DNA of 64,000 nt, from the NCBI RefSeq assembly GCF_032051675.1, contig NZ_CP116968.1:1984001-2048000 (forward strand), given 5' to 3'. Below are positions 47,614 to 56,754 of this stretch, piece by piece; the first letter of the stretch is position 1; each line of letters starts with the position of its first letter. The notes beneath the pieces were generated by a model that worked only from the letters and a program-made list of their open reading frames with translations, ran no database searches and was not told where the DNA came from. The DNA comes from Candidatus Nitrospira neomarina (GTDB lineage: Bacteria; Nitrospirota; Nitrospiria; Nitrospirales; UBA8639). Both the position numbers and the translations under genes were made by a program.

Positions 47614-50600
47614 ATGAAAACACTATTGGCTCTCGAACCAAGAATTCTCTTTGATGGAGCCGCCCTTTCCACGGGAGCAGAAGTGGCTCAAGATCAGACT
47701 GCTCACAATCAAACTATGGCGGGTACCGATGGTCATGCAGATACCGATTCCGATGCCCTCATGGCCACTGACCATGAAGCCGATTGGGCCGAGAGCTTCT
47801 CACTTGCCGCCCCCACTCAATCCGGTCGTCGGGAAATTGTCTTCATCGATACGCGGGTTGAGGATTACCAGACCCTCATGAACGGTATCCATCCTGGCGC
47901 AGAAGTTGTTCTTCTGGATGCGGGGCGGGACGGACTTGAACAAATTGCCGAGGTGCTCAAGGATCGAAGTGCTGTGGATGCCATTCATCTCATTGGAGAA
48001 GGCACCGAAGCGGAACTGCATTTAGGCACGGCCTTTCTCACCAATGATTCGATCAACAATCACTATGCGGCGCTGTTGAGTCAGATCGGGCAGAGTTTGT
48101 CTGCCGACGCCGATCTCTTGATCTATGGCTGTACCTTTGGACGCGGTCAGGCCGGCTTCTCTGCGATCCAAACCCTAGCCGAACTGACAGGGGCTGATAT
48201 TGCCGCCAGCACGGACCGGACCGGGCACGTCAGCGAATATGCCAACTGGGAATTGGAAGTGGCAACGGGTTTCATTGAAACGTCGATCGTCATCGGCGAA
48301 GCCACCCAAGAAGCCTGGGAGGGTGTCCTCGCGACCTTTACCGTCACCAATACCAATGACTCTGGAGGGGGTTCACTGCGGCAGGCCATCATCGACGCCA
48401 ATGCCGCGCCCGGAACCGACACGATTATCATTCCGACAGGAACCTACGTATTGACCTCGGGAAAACTTGTCATTGATGACGATGTAATCATCACCGGAGC
48501 CGGCGCCGCAACAACCATCATTGATGGCAACGCAAATGAACGAGTGTTTGAGACCACAGGAAGCACTACGACCACCATGAGCGGGGTCACGATTCAAAAC
48601 GGCCGGGCGAGCGGGAATGGGGCCGGTGTGTATGTGAATAACTCGAGCATTCTGAATTTGAGCGACGCCAGGTTGACGAACAACGATGGCACGGGTGGCG
48701 ACGGCGGGGCTTTCCACGTACATGGCACGCTGAACCTTAACCGGGTCCTCATTGACAATAACCAGGCAAATAACGGCGCCGGAATCTACTTTCACGGGGC
48801 CGATGGAGGCACCCTGACGAATGTCACGATCAGCGGCAACACCGCAAGCAACGAAGGGGGTGGGATCTGGACGGACATTCCGATCACGATTATGAATTCC
48901 ACCATCGCGTTCAATACGGCACCTGTTGGGGGTGGCGTGTATGACAAGGATGGCATGGAAATCACGATCACGAATTCCATTCTCCATAATCCAGGATCAC
49001 CCAACAGCTTTGGCACGTTAATCTCGGGTGGGAACAACATCGATAGCGACGGCACGGCGGTATTAGGAGATCCGTTGGATGGCCAGGACCCTATGCTGGG
49101 CGGTTTGGCGGACAACGGGGGGCCGACCTGGACCCATGCGCTCTTGGCGGGCAGCCCTGCCCTCAACGCGGGCACGACATCCGGTGCTCCCGCCGTCGAT
49201 CAACGGGGATTGACCCGTGATGCCGCACCGGACATCGGCGCGTATGAATTTAAGTCTTCCGCCTTTGTCTCCAAGAATGAATTCATGGTCAACGCTCCTT
49301 CCGGAGACAACGAAATGACCAGCGGGCCCCTACGCGGGGCCGAGCGCGCCGTCGATATCGCCTCGAATGGCGACTATGTGGTGGTGTGGACGAACGGCAC
49401 CTCCAACGACAAAGTATATGCCAAAGTCTTAGACGCCAGCGGCAACCAGAAGGTCGCACAATTTCAAGTCAACATTGGTGGTGGGACCAACAATTGGACA
49501 GATGTGGCCGTAGACGATAGCGGGAATTTCGTCGTCATCTGGACTCAAGGGAACGATGTGTTCATGCGTCGCTTCCTGGCCAATGGCACCGCCGTTGACG
49601 CCGGAGACGTATTGGTCAACACCGGCACTGCCAACACTCAACAAAACCCGTCCGTGAACATGAACGGCACCGGAGATTTCGTCATCGCCTGGGAAGGTGA
49701 TGGCGGGGCCAACGAAGGCATCTTCGTGCGACAGGGCAGCTTTGGCGGAGGGTTAGTCGGCAGTGACATCACCGTGAACACTGCGGCTGCGGCCAAGGAT
49801 CCATCGGTAGGTATTGACGATTCGGGAAACTTCGTCGTCGTCTGGGATAACGGATCGGATGTGTTCTTTCAGCTCTACAACAGCGCGGGTGTTCCACAAA
49901 ATAGCGGTCAGGTTGACATCGTACTTCATTCAAATGCCGGAGGTGCTGCGGTCGAAATGAGCGGCGATGGCCGGTTCACGGTAGCCTATCGGGCCACGGT
50001 CTTGAATGTCGATGTGTATGTCCGGCAGTTCGATGCCGCCGGAAACCCTCTTTTCCTCCCTCAACTCGCCAATACGTCCATCCTTGGCACGCAGACCAGC
50101 CCCTCGATCGCCATGGATGATATCGGTGAATTCATCGTCGTGTGGGAAGGAGCCGGCAACCAGCTTGGGCAGAATGACACGGCCGGGGTCTTCGGCCAGA
50201 AGTTCAACGCCAGCGGCCAAAAAGTCGGCTTCGAATTTTTGGTCAATCAAACCACCGCCAACACTCAGGACCGTGCCTCGGTGGCCATGCTGGACCGGGA
50301 TAACTTCGTGGCCGTGTGGACCGGCAGCGACGGCGCACAAACTGATATCTTTGCGCGCCAATACGGGAGTACAGCCGCCCCAACGTTGGACCTTGATGTG
50401 AATAACAGCAGTGGAGCTTCGGACAATGATTATGCTTTCACTTTTACCGAAGGTGACGGACCCACCGCAATTGCCGACGCCGATACCGATCTGGCGGATG
50501 TGGACAGCACCACGTTTGCGTATGTGACCTTGTCAGTCAGTGGCCTCCTGGATGGCGATGCGGAAGTCCTGATCCTCGACGGGGATACCTTTGCGCTGGC

Positions 50601-53600
50601 CACCGATGCGCCCGGTCAGGACACCACCGGCGGCAACTACCATGTGCGTGTGTCCACGGCAGCCGGCACGGCCATCATGACGATCGTCAAACAGAGCGGG
50701 GCCACCTTTAGTGAAGTCGAAGCGGAAACGCTCATCAAGGCGATTCAATACCAGCATACGGATACGGACGCACCTACTGATGGTGACCGGCTGATCGAGG
50801 TAAGGGTGAACGATGGCACCACGGACAGTGCGGCAGCCCGCACGACCATCAACATGAATCCAGTCAATGACCCGCCGGTGCTGGTCACCAACAATCCCCT
50901 GAATGTTCCGGAGGAATCCACCCAAACAATTACCAGCGCCTATCTGGCAGCCACGGATGTGGACAACACCCCGAGTCAACTCGTCTATACGCTGACACAA
51001 TTGCCCGGCGGAACTGGTCAGGTGCGGTTGAGCGGGAGTGGCCTCGGACTGGGAGGGACTTTCACACAGGACGATATCGATAATAATCGCGTCACCTTCA
51101 GGTTCACCGATGATGACGAAGCCACTGCGACCACCTTCAACGTGACGCTGAGTGACGGGACATTTACCTCATCAGACATCACGTTTTCGATCAACGGACA
51201 ACCAGTTAACGACCCACCGGCCTTTAGTGGACTGGACAATACACCCACCTATACCGAAGACGGGGCTGCCGTGGTGCTGGATAACAATGCGACCATTGCC
51301 GATCCTGAATTGGATGCGGCCAATAATTATAACGGAGCCACACTCACGTTGGCCCGTAACGGCGGCGCCAATGCCGAGGATGTGTTTGCTAACAGCGGTA
51401 CTCTCAATACCCTGACGGAAAGCGGCAGTTTGGTGGTGAGCGGCACGACTATCGGCACCGTCACCACTAATAGTGGCGGCACGCTGGTATTAACGTTTAA
51501 TAATAATGCGACGACAGTCTTGGTCAACAGTGCATTGCAGCAGATCACTTATTCCAACAGCAGCGATACTCCTCCCGCCAATGTCCAGATCGACTTTACG
51601 GTCAACGACGCCAATACAGGCGGACAAGGTACCGGCGGTGCCCGGAGCGATACAGGCTCCATTACCGTCATCATTAATCCTACCAATGATCTTCCGTCAA
51701 TTGACCTGGATGCCAACGACAGTTCCGGCGCCACAATCAACGACTATGCGGTCACCTTTCCTGAAGGCGCCAGCCCGATCGGCATCGCCGACGTCGACAC
51801 CGATCTGGTGGACCCGGACAGCAGCACCTTCGCATATGTGAAACTGGCCGTCAGCGGCCTGTTGAACGGTAATGCCGAGACTTTCGTCATCGACGGGGAT
51901 ACCTTTACCTTGGCCGCCGCCGTAGCCGGCCAGGATACCTCCGGGGGAAATTACCACGTCATCATGACGACCGGCGCCGGCACGGCCACCATGACCATCA
52001 CCAAACAGGGTGGGGGCACCTTCACGGAAATCGAGACAGAGACGCTCATCAAATCCATTCAGTATCAGCATACGGATTCAAATTCGCCAACTGATGGCGA
52101 CCGTCTGATCGATGTGATCGTCAACGATGGGACAGCAGACAGCACTGCCTCCCGTACGACGATCAACGTCAATCCCGTCAACGATCTCCCCGCATTTAGT
52201 GGCCTGGACAATACGCCCACCTTTATCGAAGGCGGTGTGGCCGTTGTGCTTGATGGCAACGCTGCGATCGCCGATCCGGAGCTGGATGCGGCCAATAACT
52301 ACAACGGGGCCACGCTCACTCTGACCCGCAATGGCGGCGCACGCGCCGATGACGTATTCAACGGCAGCGGCACGCTCCTTCCTCTTGTGGAGAGCGGCAA
52401 CCTGATGGTGGGCGCCACGACAATCGGCACCGTCACCACCAACAGCGGTGGCACACTGGTGCTCACCTTCAACAGCAACGCCACAACCGCCTTGGTCAAT
52501 AGTGCGTTGCAGCAAATCACCTATGCCAATAACAGCAGTAATCCACCGGCTAACGTACAGATCGATTACACCTTCTCTGATGGTAATACGGGTGCCCAAG
52601 GCACCGGTGGCGCGCTCAACGATCTCGGATCCATCACCGTGAACATCACTACCGTTAATAATCCTCCCATCGCCTTGCCTGACAGCTTTCTGGTGAACGA
52701 AGGTTCGACTACCACTCTGAACCTCTCCAACAACGATCTGGATATTGATGACGGGCTGGATTTGTCTAGCATTACTATTATCTCAGGTCCCACCAATGGC
52801 ACCATCACAAGCATTAATCCCGATGGGACGGTAAATTATACCCATAATGGCTCCGAAACCCTCTCTGACAGTTTCACCTATACGATCCGGGATCTCTCCG
52901 GTGCCACATCAAATACCATCAGGGTGGACCTGACCGTAACCCCGGTTAACGATGCCCCCGTCATCACCTCAGATGGAGGCAGTGCCACCGCCAATATTTC
53001 CGTTACCACCGGCAGCACGGCGGTGACTGATGTCGATGCCACAGATGCAGAGAGCAACCTCCTGACCTACAGCATAATCGGGGGTGCCGATGCGGCGTTA
53101 TTTACCATCGATCCCGCGACCGGGGTCCTGACATTCATCACCGCTCCGGATTTCCAGGCGCCTGGCGATGTCGGGGCCGATAACATCTATGACGTGATCG
53201 TCCAGGCCTCCGATGGCACGTCCGTCGATACACAGGCCATCGCCGTCACGGTTACCGAAGCCAATGTTCCGCCACAAATTTTTGTCCCCCCGCCATCGGA
53301 CCCTCCGCCTTCATCGGATCCCCCCCCAAGAGATGCCGGCGAAGAGACTTTAGAGGACCAGGCGCCTGGCAACGGGGGCAGTCTTGATTACGGCTCGCCA
53401 GGGAATATCCCTGACGGCGACCAGGGCTCCACAATCACTGGCGCCAAAAATTCGGTGTCGGAAAATCCCCTGGGACGACACGAATCGCCCGATAAGCAAG
53501 AGGATGGAGAACGCACGGGCCTCGTGGGCATAGTGAGTGACTTGTGGAGTGTGCTCAGGAAGCCCCTTGATATCACAGCCTTCAAGGATGAAATCCGGTC

Positions 53601-53988
53601 CTTGCTGCACAGATCAGGATTCCTTCAGGACCTGGATCGGGTTCGCGACGATGTTCAGGAGGTTGCCGCCACCGAACAAACCTATTTGGCCTCCAGCATT
53701 GCGGTCTCAACCGGGTTGTCCATCGGCTATGTCGTCTGGCTCCTGCGCAGTGGGGTGCTATTAACGGCCCTGCTTTCGTCCGTGCCGGCCTGGCAGTTTG
53801 TGAACCCCCTGTTGGTGCTGGATGCGGCGGGGAAGAAGAAACGACAAGAGGGACAGAAGGGCGTGGACGGCGATTCAGTAGAGTCCCTATTTGAGAAACC
53901 CACCGTATCTGCCGAGACAGGTAAGGAGAAAACCGTGGCCCCCGCTAAGACCCTTCGAGCCCGGTGGTTCAATTGGAATAAGGGATGA
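47614..53988 (+). CDS. Giant DUF4347 surface protein D with propeller-like region
   Basis: A 2124-residue paralogue of C. It starts MKTLLALEPRILFDGAA like C, which is why this ATG is chosen over an upstream TTG at 47560. Layout: DUF4347; a beta-helix closing with NNIDSDGTAVLGDPLDGQDPMLGGLADNGG; then a region not found in A-C with about seven blades of about 50 residues (DxSGNFVVIWTQG, GTGDFVIAWEGDG, DDSGNFVVVWDNG, DDIGEFIVVWEGAG, DRDNFVAVWTGSDG), a probable beta-propeller. A CSPG/cadherin-3-like unit, the two alternating repeat types of C, a VCBS and a cadherin unit and a Pro-rich spacer follow, then the C-terminal TM motif WLLRSGVLLTALLSSVPAWQFVNPLLVLD. Its stop overlaps the kinase start (ATGA). 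Confidence 0.92.
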   Translation: MKTLLALEPRILFDGAALSTGAEVAQDQTAHNQTMAGTDGHADTDSDALMATDHEADWAESFSLAAPTQSGRREIVFIDTRVEDYQTLMNGIHPGAEVVLLDAGRDGLEQIAEVLKDRSAVDAIHLIGEGTEAELHLGTAFLTNDSINNHYAALLSQIGQSLSADADLLIYGCTFGRGQAGFSAIQTLAELTGADIAASTDRTGHVSEYANWELEVATGFIETSIVIGEATQEAWEGVLATFTVTNTNDSGGGSLRQAIIDANAAPGTDTIIIPTGTYVLTSGKLVIDDDVIITGAGAATTIIDGNANERVFETTGSTTTTMSGVTIQNGRASGNGAGVYVNNSSILNLSDARLTNNDGTGGDGGAFHVHGTLNLNRVLIDNNQANNGAGIYFHGADGGTLTNVTISGNTASNEGGGIWTDIPITIMNSTIAFNTAPVGGGVYDKDGMEITITNSILHNPGSPNSFGTLISGGNNIDSDGTAVLGDPLDGQDPMLGGLADNGGPTWTHALLAGSPALNAGTTSGAPAVDQRGLTRDAAPDIGAYEFKSSAFVSKNEFMVNAPSGDNEMTSGPLRGAERAVDIASNGDYVVVWTNGTSNDKVYAKVLDASGNQKVAQFQVNIGGGTNNWTDVAVDDSGNFVVIWTQGNDVFMRRFLANGTAVDAGDVLVNTGTANTQQNPSVNMNGTGDFVIAWEGDGGANEGIFVRQGSFGGGLVGSDITVNTAAAAKDPSVGIDDSGNFVVVWDNGSDVFFQLYNSAGVPQNSGQVDIVLHSNAGGAAVEMSGDGRFTVAYRATVLNVDVYVRQFDAAGNPLFLPQLANTSILGTQTSPSIAMDDIGEFIVVWEGAGNQLGQNDTAGVFGQKFNASGQKVGFEFLVNQTTANTQDRASVAMLDRDNFVAVWTGSDGAQTDIFARQYGSTAAPTLDLDVNNSSGASDNDYAFTFTEGDGPTAIADADTDLADVDSTTFAYVTLSVSGLLDGDAEVLILDGDTFALATDAPGQDTTGGNYHVRVSTAAGTAIMTIVKQSGATFSEVEAETLIKAIQYQHTDTDAPTDGDRLIEVRVNDGTTDSAAARTTINMNPVNDPPVLVTNNPLNVPEESTQTITSAYLAATDVDNTPSQLVYTLTQLPGGTGQVRLSGSGLGLGGTFTQDDIDNNRVTFRFTDDDEATATTFNVTLSDGTFTSSDITFSINGQPVNDPPAFSGLDNTPTYTEDGAAVVLDNNATIADPELDAANNYNGATLTLARNGGANAEDVFANSGTLNTLTESGSLVVSGTTIGTVTTNSGGTLVLTFNNNATTVLVNSALQQITYSNSSDTPPANVQIDFTVNDANTGGQGTGGARSDTGSITVIINPTNDLPSIDLDANDSSGATINDYAVTFPEGASPIGIADVDTDLVDPDSSTFAYVKLAVSGLLNGNAETFVIDGDTFTLAAAVAGQDTSGGNYHVIMTTGAGTATMTITKQGGGTFTEIETETLIKSIQYQHTDSNSPTDGDRLIDVIVNDGTADSTASRTTINVNPVNDLPAFSGLDNTPTFIEGGVAVVLDGNAAIADPELDAANNYNGATLTLTRNGGARADDVFNGSGTLLPLVESGNLMVGATTIGTVTTNSGGTLVLTFNSNATTALVNSALQQITYANNSSNPPANVQIDYTFSDGNTGAQGTGGALNDLGSITVNITTVNNPPIALPDSFLVNEGSTTTLNLSNNDLDIDDGLDLSSITIISGPTNGTITSINPDGTVNYTHNGSETLSDSFTYTIRDLSGATSNTIRVDLTVTPVNDAPVITSDGGSATANISVTTGSTAVTDVDATDAESNLLTYSIIGGADAALFTIDPATGVLTFITAPDFQAPGDVGADNIYDVIVQASDGTSVDTQAIAVTVTEANVPPQIFVPPPSDPPPSSDPPPRDAGEETLEDQAPGNGGSLDYGSPGNIPDGDQGSTITGAKNSVSENPLGRHESPDKQEDGERTGLVGIVSDLWSVLRKPLDITAFKDEIRSLLHRSGFLQDLDRVRDDVQEVAATEQTYLASSIAVSTGLSIGYVVWLLRSGVLLTALLSSVPAWQFVNPLLVLDAAGKKKRQEGQKGVDGDSVESLFEKPTVSAETGKEKTVAPAKTLRARWFNWNKG

Positions 53989-56525
53989 ACATTCTTTCGA
54001 CAAAGTCTCGGCTGGCCTTCGGCCAGGTCAGCCTACTTATCAGTGTGTTGCTGACCGCGAGCTTGTTTGGCTTGATGCCGGACCGAACCGGAGCGGTTCG
54101 CCAGGGACGTGCGGCCCTGGCCGAATCCATTGCCGCCAATAGCACGATTCTGATTACCCAGGATGATGTTGATCGCCTGGAGGGGATTTTGCAGTTGGTC
54201 GTGGACCGTAACCCGGACCTCTTGTCTGCCGGATTGCGGACTGAATCGGGTGATTGGCTTCTCACGATAGGTGACCATGAGAACCATTGGCGGGACAACC
54301 ATTCGGACTATTCGTCTAATACCCAAGTGACGGTCGCGATCTGGGAAGGGGAAGACAAATGGGGCCAAGTCGAACTGCGATTTACACCGCTAAGTGAAGA
54401 AGGCTGGCTCGGGTACATCACCGGCCCACAGCCACAACTCCTGCTGTTTGTGGGTCTGATGTGTTTCATCGGATTTTATCTGTATTTGGGAAAAATGTTG
54501 AAGCAACTCGATCCCTCACAAGCTGTTCCTGAGCGTGTGCGATCCGCTTTGGATACGATGGCAGAAGGGCTTCTGGTGCTCGACAATAAAGGGCAAATCA
54601 TGCTGGCCAATCGGGCTTTCGCCACGTTGTTAACCAAGACGCCTGAGGCGCTCCTGGGTCAGGCGGTCGGAGCGTTTCCGTGGTCGGACATCGAAGGCCA
54701 TCCGTTGGCACCGGGGACACACCCCTGGCATATCGCATTGAATTCGGGAGAGGCGCAAAAGAACGAACGCGTCCGATTGACTCTGCCCGACAACACACGG
54801 CTGACGTTTATGATTAACTGCTCCCCTATCCTTGGCAGCGGAGCCAAAAATGTCGGGGTCCTGGTCAGCTTTGACGACGTCACGCAATTGGAAGAAGCGG
54901 AAATCGAGTTACTGAAGTCCAAAGAAGAGGCCGTTGCGGCCAATCAGGCCAAGAGCGCTTTCCTGGCCAATATGAGTCATGAGATCCGCACACCGATGAA
55001 TGCCATACTGGGTTTCACAGAACTGATTAAACGTGGGTACGGACGTGACTCGGTTGAAACCCGTAAACACCTCGAGATCATCCATTCCAGTGGGAAACAT
55101 TTGCTTGACCTCATTAACGATATTCTGGATCTCTCGAAGGTCGAATCGGGGCGTCTGGAGATCGAACGGGTACGATTCAATCCCTACCTCGTGATCATGG
55201 ATGTCGTCAGAGTCCTGGGTGTGAGGGCACACGAGAAGGGCATCGAACTCGAACTCAAGATACCTGATGACGTCCCGGAGACCATCATCGGCGATCCGGG
55301 CCGGATTCGCCAGATAATCACCAACCTTGTGGGGAACGCGGTGAAATTCACTGAGCGCGGCGCGGTCACGGTGACTGCGCACGCCAAGCAGGTCGCCGGA
55401 GAGCTGATCCAATTTCATATCGATGTCGCAGATACCGGGATTGGAATGAATGGGGAAGCCACTCAGCGAATTTTTGAAGATTTCGTCCAGGCCGATGCGT
55501 CGGTGACCCGAAAGTTTGGAGGAACCGGCCTTGGATTAGCGATCAGCCGCAAATTCGCACGCGCCCTGGGTGGGGATATTACGGTGGACAGTCAGCCGGG
55601 AGTCGGCAGTGTATTCAAGATCACACTGGATGCCGGCAGTGCGGTGGAGGTGGCCTGGGTCACACCCGAGCAGGCCTTAACGATCGACGAATCGGGCATG
55701 ATGCAGGAACACACCAACTGGATCTTTCCATCGGCCAGGATTCTGGTCGTAGACGATGGCCCGGAAAACCGCGAATTCGTGAAGGTGGTCCTGGGGGGTT
55801 ATGGTCTGAGCATCGACGAAGCGGGGAATGGTCTGATAGGAGTGGAAATGGCTATGGCCAGCGAATATGACATCATTCTCATGGACATGCAGATGCCTGA
55901 GATGGACGGACTCACTGCCACTCGCACGTTACGCGACAGAGGCTTGCAGATCCCCATCATTTCGCTCACCGCCAATGCCATGAAAGGCTTCGAGCAGGAG
56001 TTATTTGATGCCGGATTTTCCGACTATCTCACCAAACCTATCGACATTGACCGATTCCTCGCTAAATTGGCTCAATTCCTCCATGGGCAACCAGTCCGTG
56101 AATCGTCCAGGCAATCCGTCCTCCCGGCATCCTCGCACCGTCACGCCTCAGAGATTGAGGATTCCTCACCCATTCTTTCCAAGTTAGGATCAACCAACCC
56201 GAAATTCGCCAACGTGATTACCCGTTTTGTGGGTCGCCTGGGTGAACAACTGCAGGCGATGGATACCGCCTACTCGAACCGCGACATGGAGGCCCTGGCC
56301 AAGCTGGCTCATTGGCTGAAGGGTGCGGGTGGCACTGTGGGGTTCGATGTGTTGAACAAGCCGGCTGCTGAACTGGAAGCCGCGGCCAAGGCTGCCGATC
56401 TGGCAATTATCGAGCAACACCTTCACAGTATTCACCTTCTGGCGACACGAATAGCTCATGGAGCTCAAGGCACCCCAGAGCCGGTGGCAATGGGAGTGCC
56501 CTCTGCATCCACGTCTGTTAAATAA
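53985..56525 (+). CDS. Membrane hybrid histidine kinase coupled to giant protein D
   Basis: An 846-residue inner-membrane sensor kinase. Layout: TM (about 12-31), a periplasmic region (about 32-148), TM (about 150-168), and PAS (about 182-305). HisKA follows with FLANMSHEIRTP (phospho-accepting H332), then HATPase (N-box IRQIITNLVGNAVKF, DTGIGMN, GTGLGLAISR). A receiver domain has D634 in ILMDMQMPEMDG, and a C-terminal Hpt domain has H777 in LAHWLKGAGG. This is a complete His-Asp-His relay that still needs an outside receiver. The REC-GGDEF-EAL protein encoded next is the natural candidate. The start overlaps the stop of giant gene D. The first 310 residues match the diguanylate cyclase at 12254-13768. 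Confidence 0.95.
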   Translation: MNILSTKSRLAFGQVSLLISVLLTASLFGLMPDRTGAVRQGRAALAESIAANSTILITQDDVDRLEGILQLVVDRNPDLLSAGLRTESGDWLLTIGDHENHWRDNHSDYSSNTQVTVAIWEGEDKWGQVELRFTPLSEEGWLGYITGPQPQLLLFVGLMCFIGFYLYLGKMLKQLDPSQAVPERVRSALDTMAEGLLVLDNKGQIMLANRAFATLLTKTPEALLGQAVGAFPWSDIEGHPLAPGTHPWHIALNSGEAQKNERVRLTLPDNTRLTFMINCSPILGSGAKNVGVLVSFDDVTQLEEAEIELLKSKEEAVAANQAKSAFLANMSHEIRTPMNAILGFTELIKRGYGRDSVETRKHLEIIHSSGKHLLDLINDILDLSKVESGRLEIERVRFNPYLVIMDVVRVLGVRAHEKGIELELKIPDDVPETIIGDPGRIRQIITNLVGNAVKFTERGAVTVTAHAKQVAGELIQFHIDVADTGIGMNGEATQRIFEDFVQADASVTRKFGGTGLGLAISRKFARALGGDITVDSQPGVGSVFKITLDAGSAVEVAWVTPEQALTIDESGMMQEHTNWIFPSARILVVDDGPENREFVKVVLGGYGLSIDEAGNGLIGVEMAMASEYDIILMDMQMPEMDGLTATRTLRDRGLQIPIISLTANAMKGFEQELFDAGFSDYLTKPIDIDRFLAKLAQFLHGQPVRESSRQSVLPASSHRHASEIEDSSPILSKLGSTNPKFANVITRFVGRLGEQLQAMDTAYSNRDMEALAKLAHWLKGAGGTVGFDVLNKPAAELEAAAKAADLAIIEQHLHSIHLLATRIAHGAQGTPEPVAMGVPSASTSVK

Positions 56526-56754
56526 AGCTCCGACAGACCTTTCCAACGTCGGGGGCTGCCCCGGCTGACCTTCCAACTCCATAACTGTCAGGTGGCACCA
56601 GGGTGTCCAGAGGTAGTCGCCATCATTTTTCCGATTTTTCGCCTTTAACACTTTATTTTCCATTTCGGAAGACCGAAAAGTCTCCATAGAAAAAGAACAC
56701 CCTTGTCCTGAAGCCGGAGAGACCGGCCTATTTCAGCATTGAAGTGATCGCGAC

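Noticed and set aside
12254-56525. Classical type I secretion adhesin (LapA-like) locus
   Set aside because: TolC and HlyD are present, but there is no ABC ATPase, no GGxGxDxxx RTX repeats, and no LapD/LapG pair in the window.
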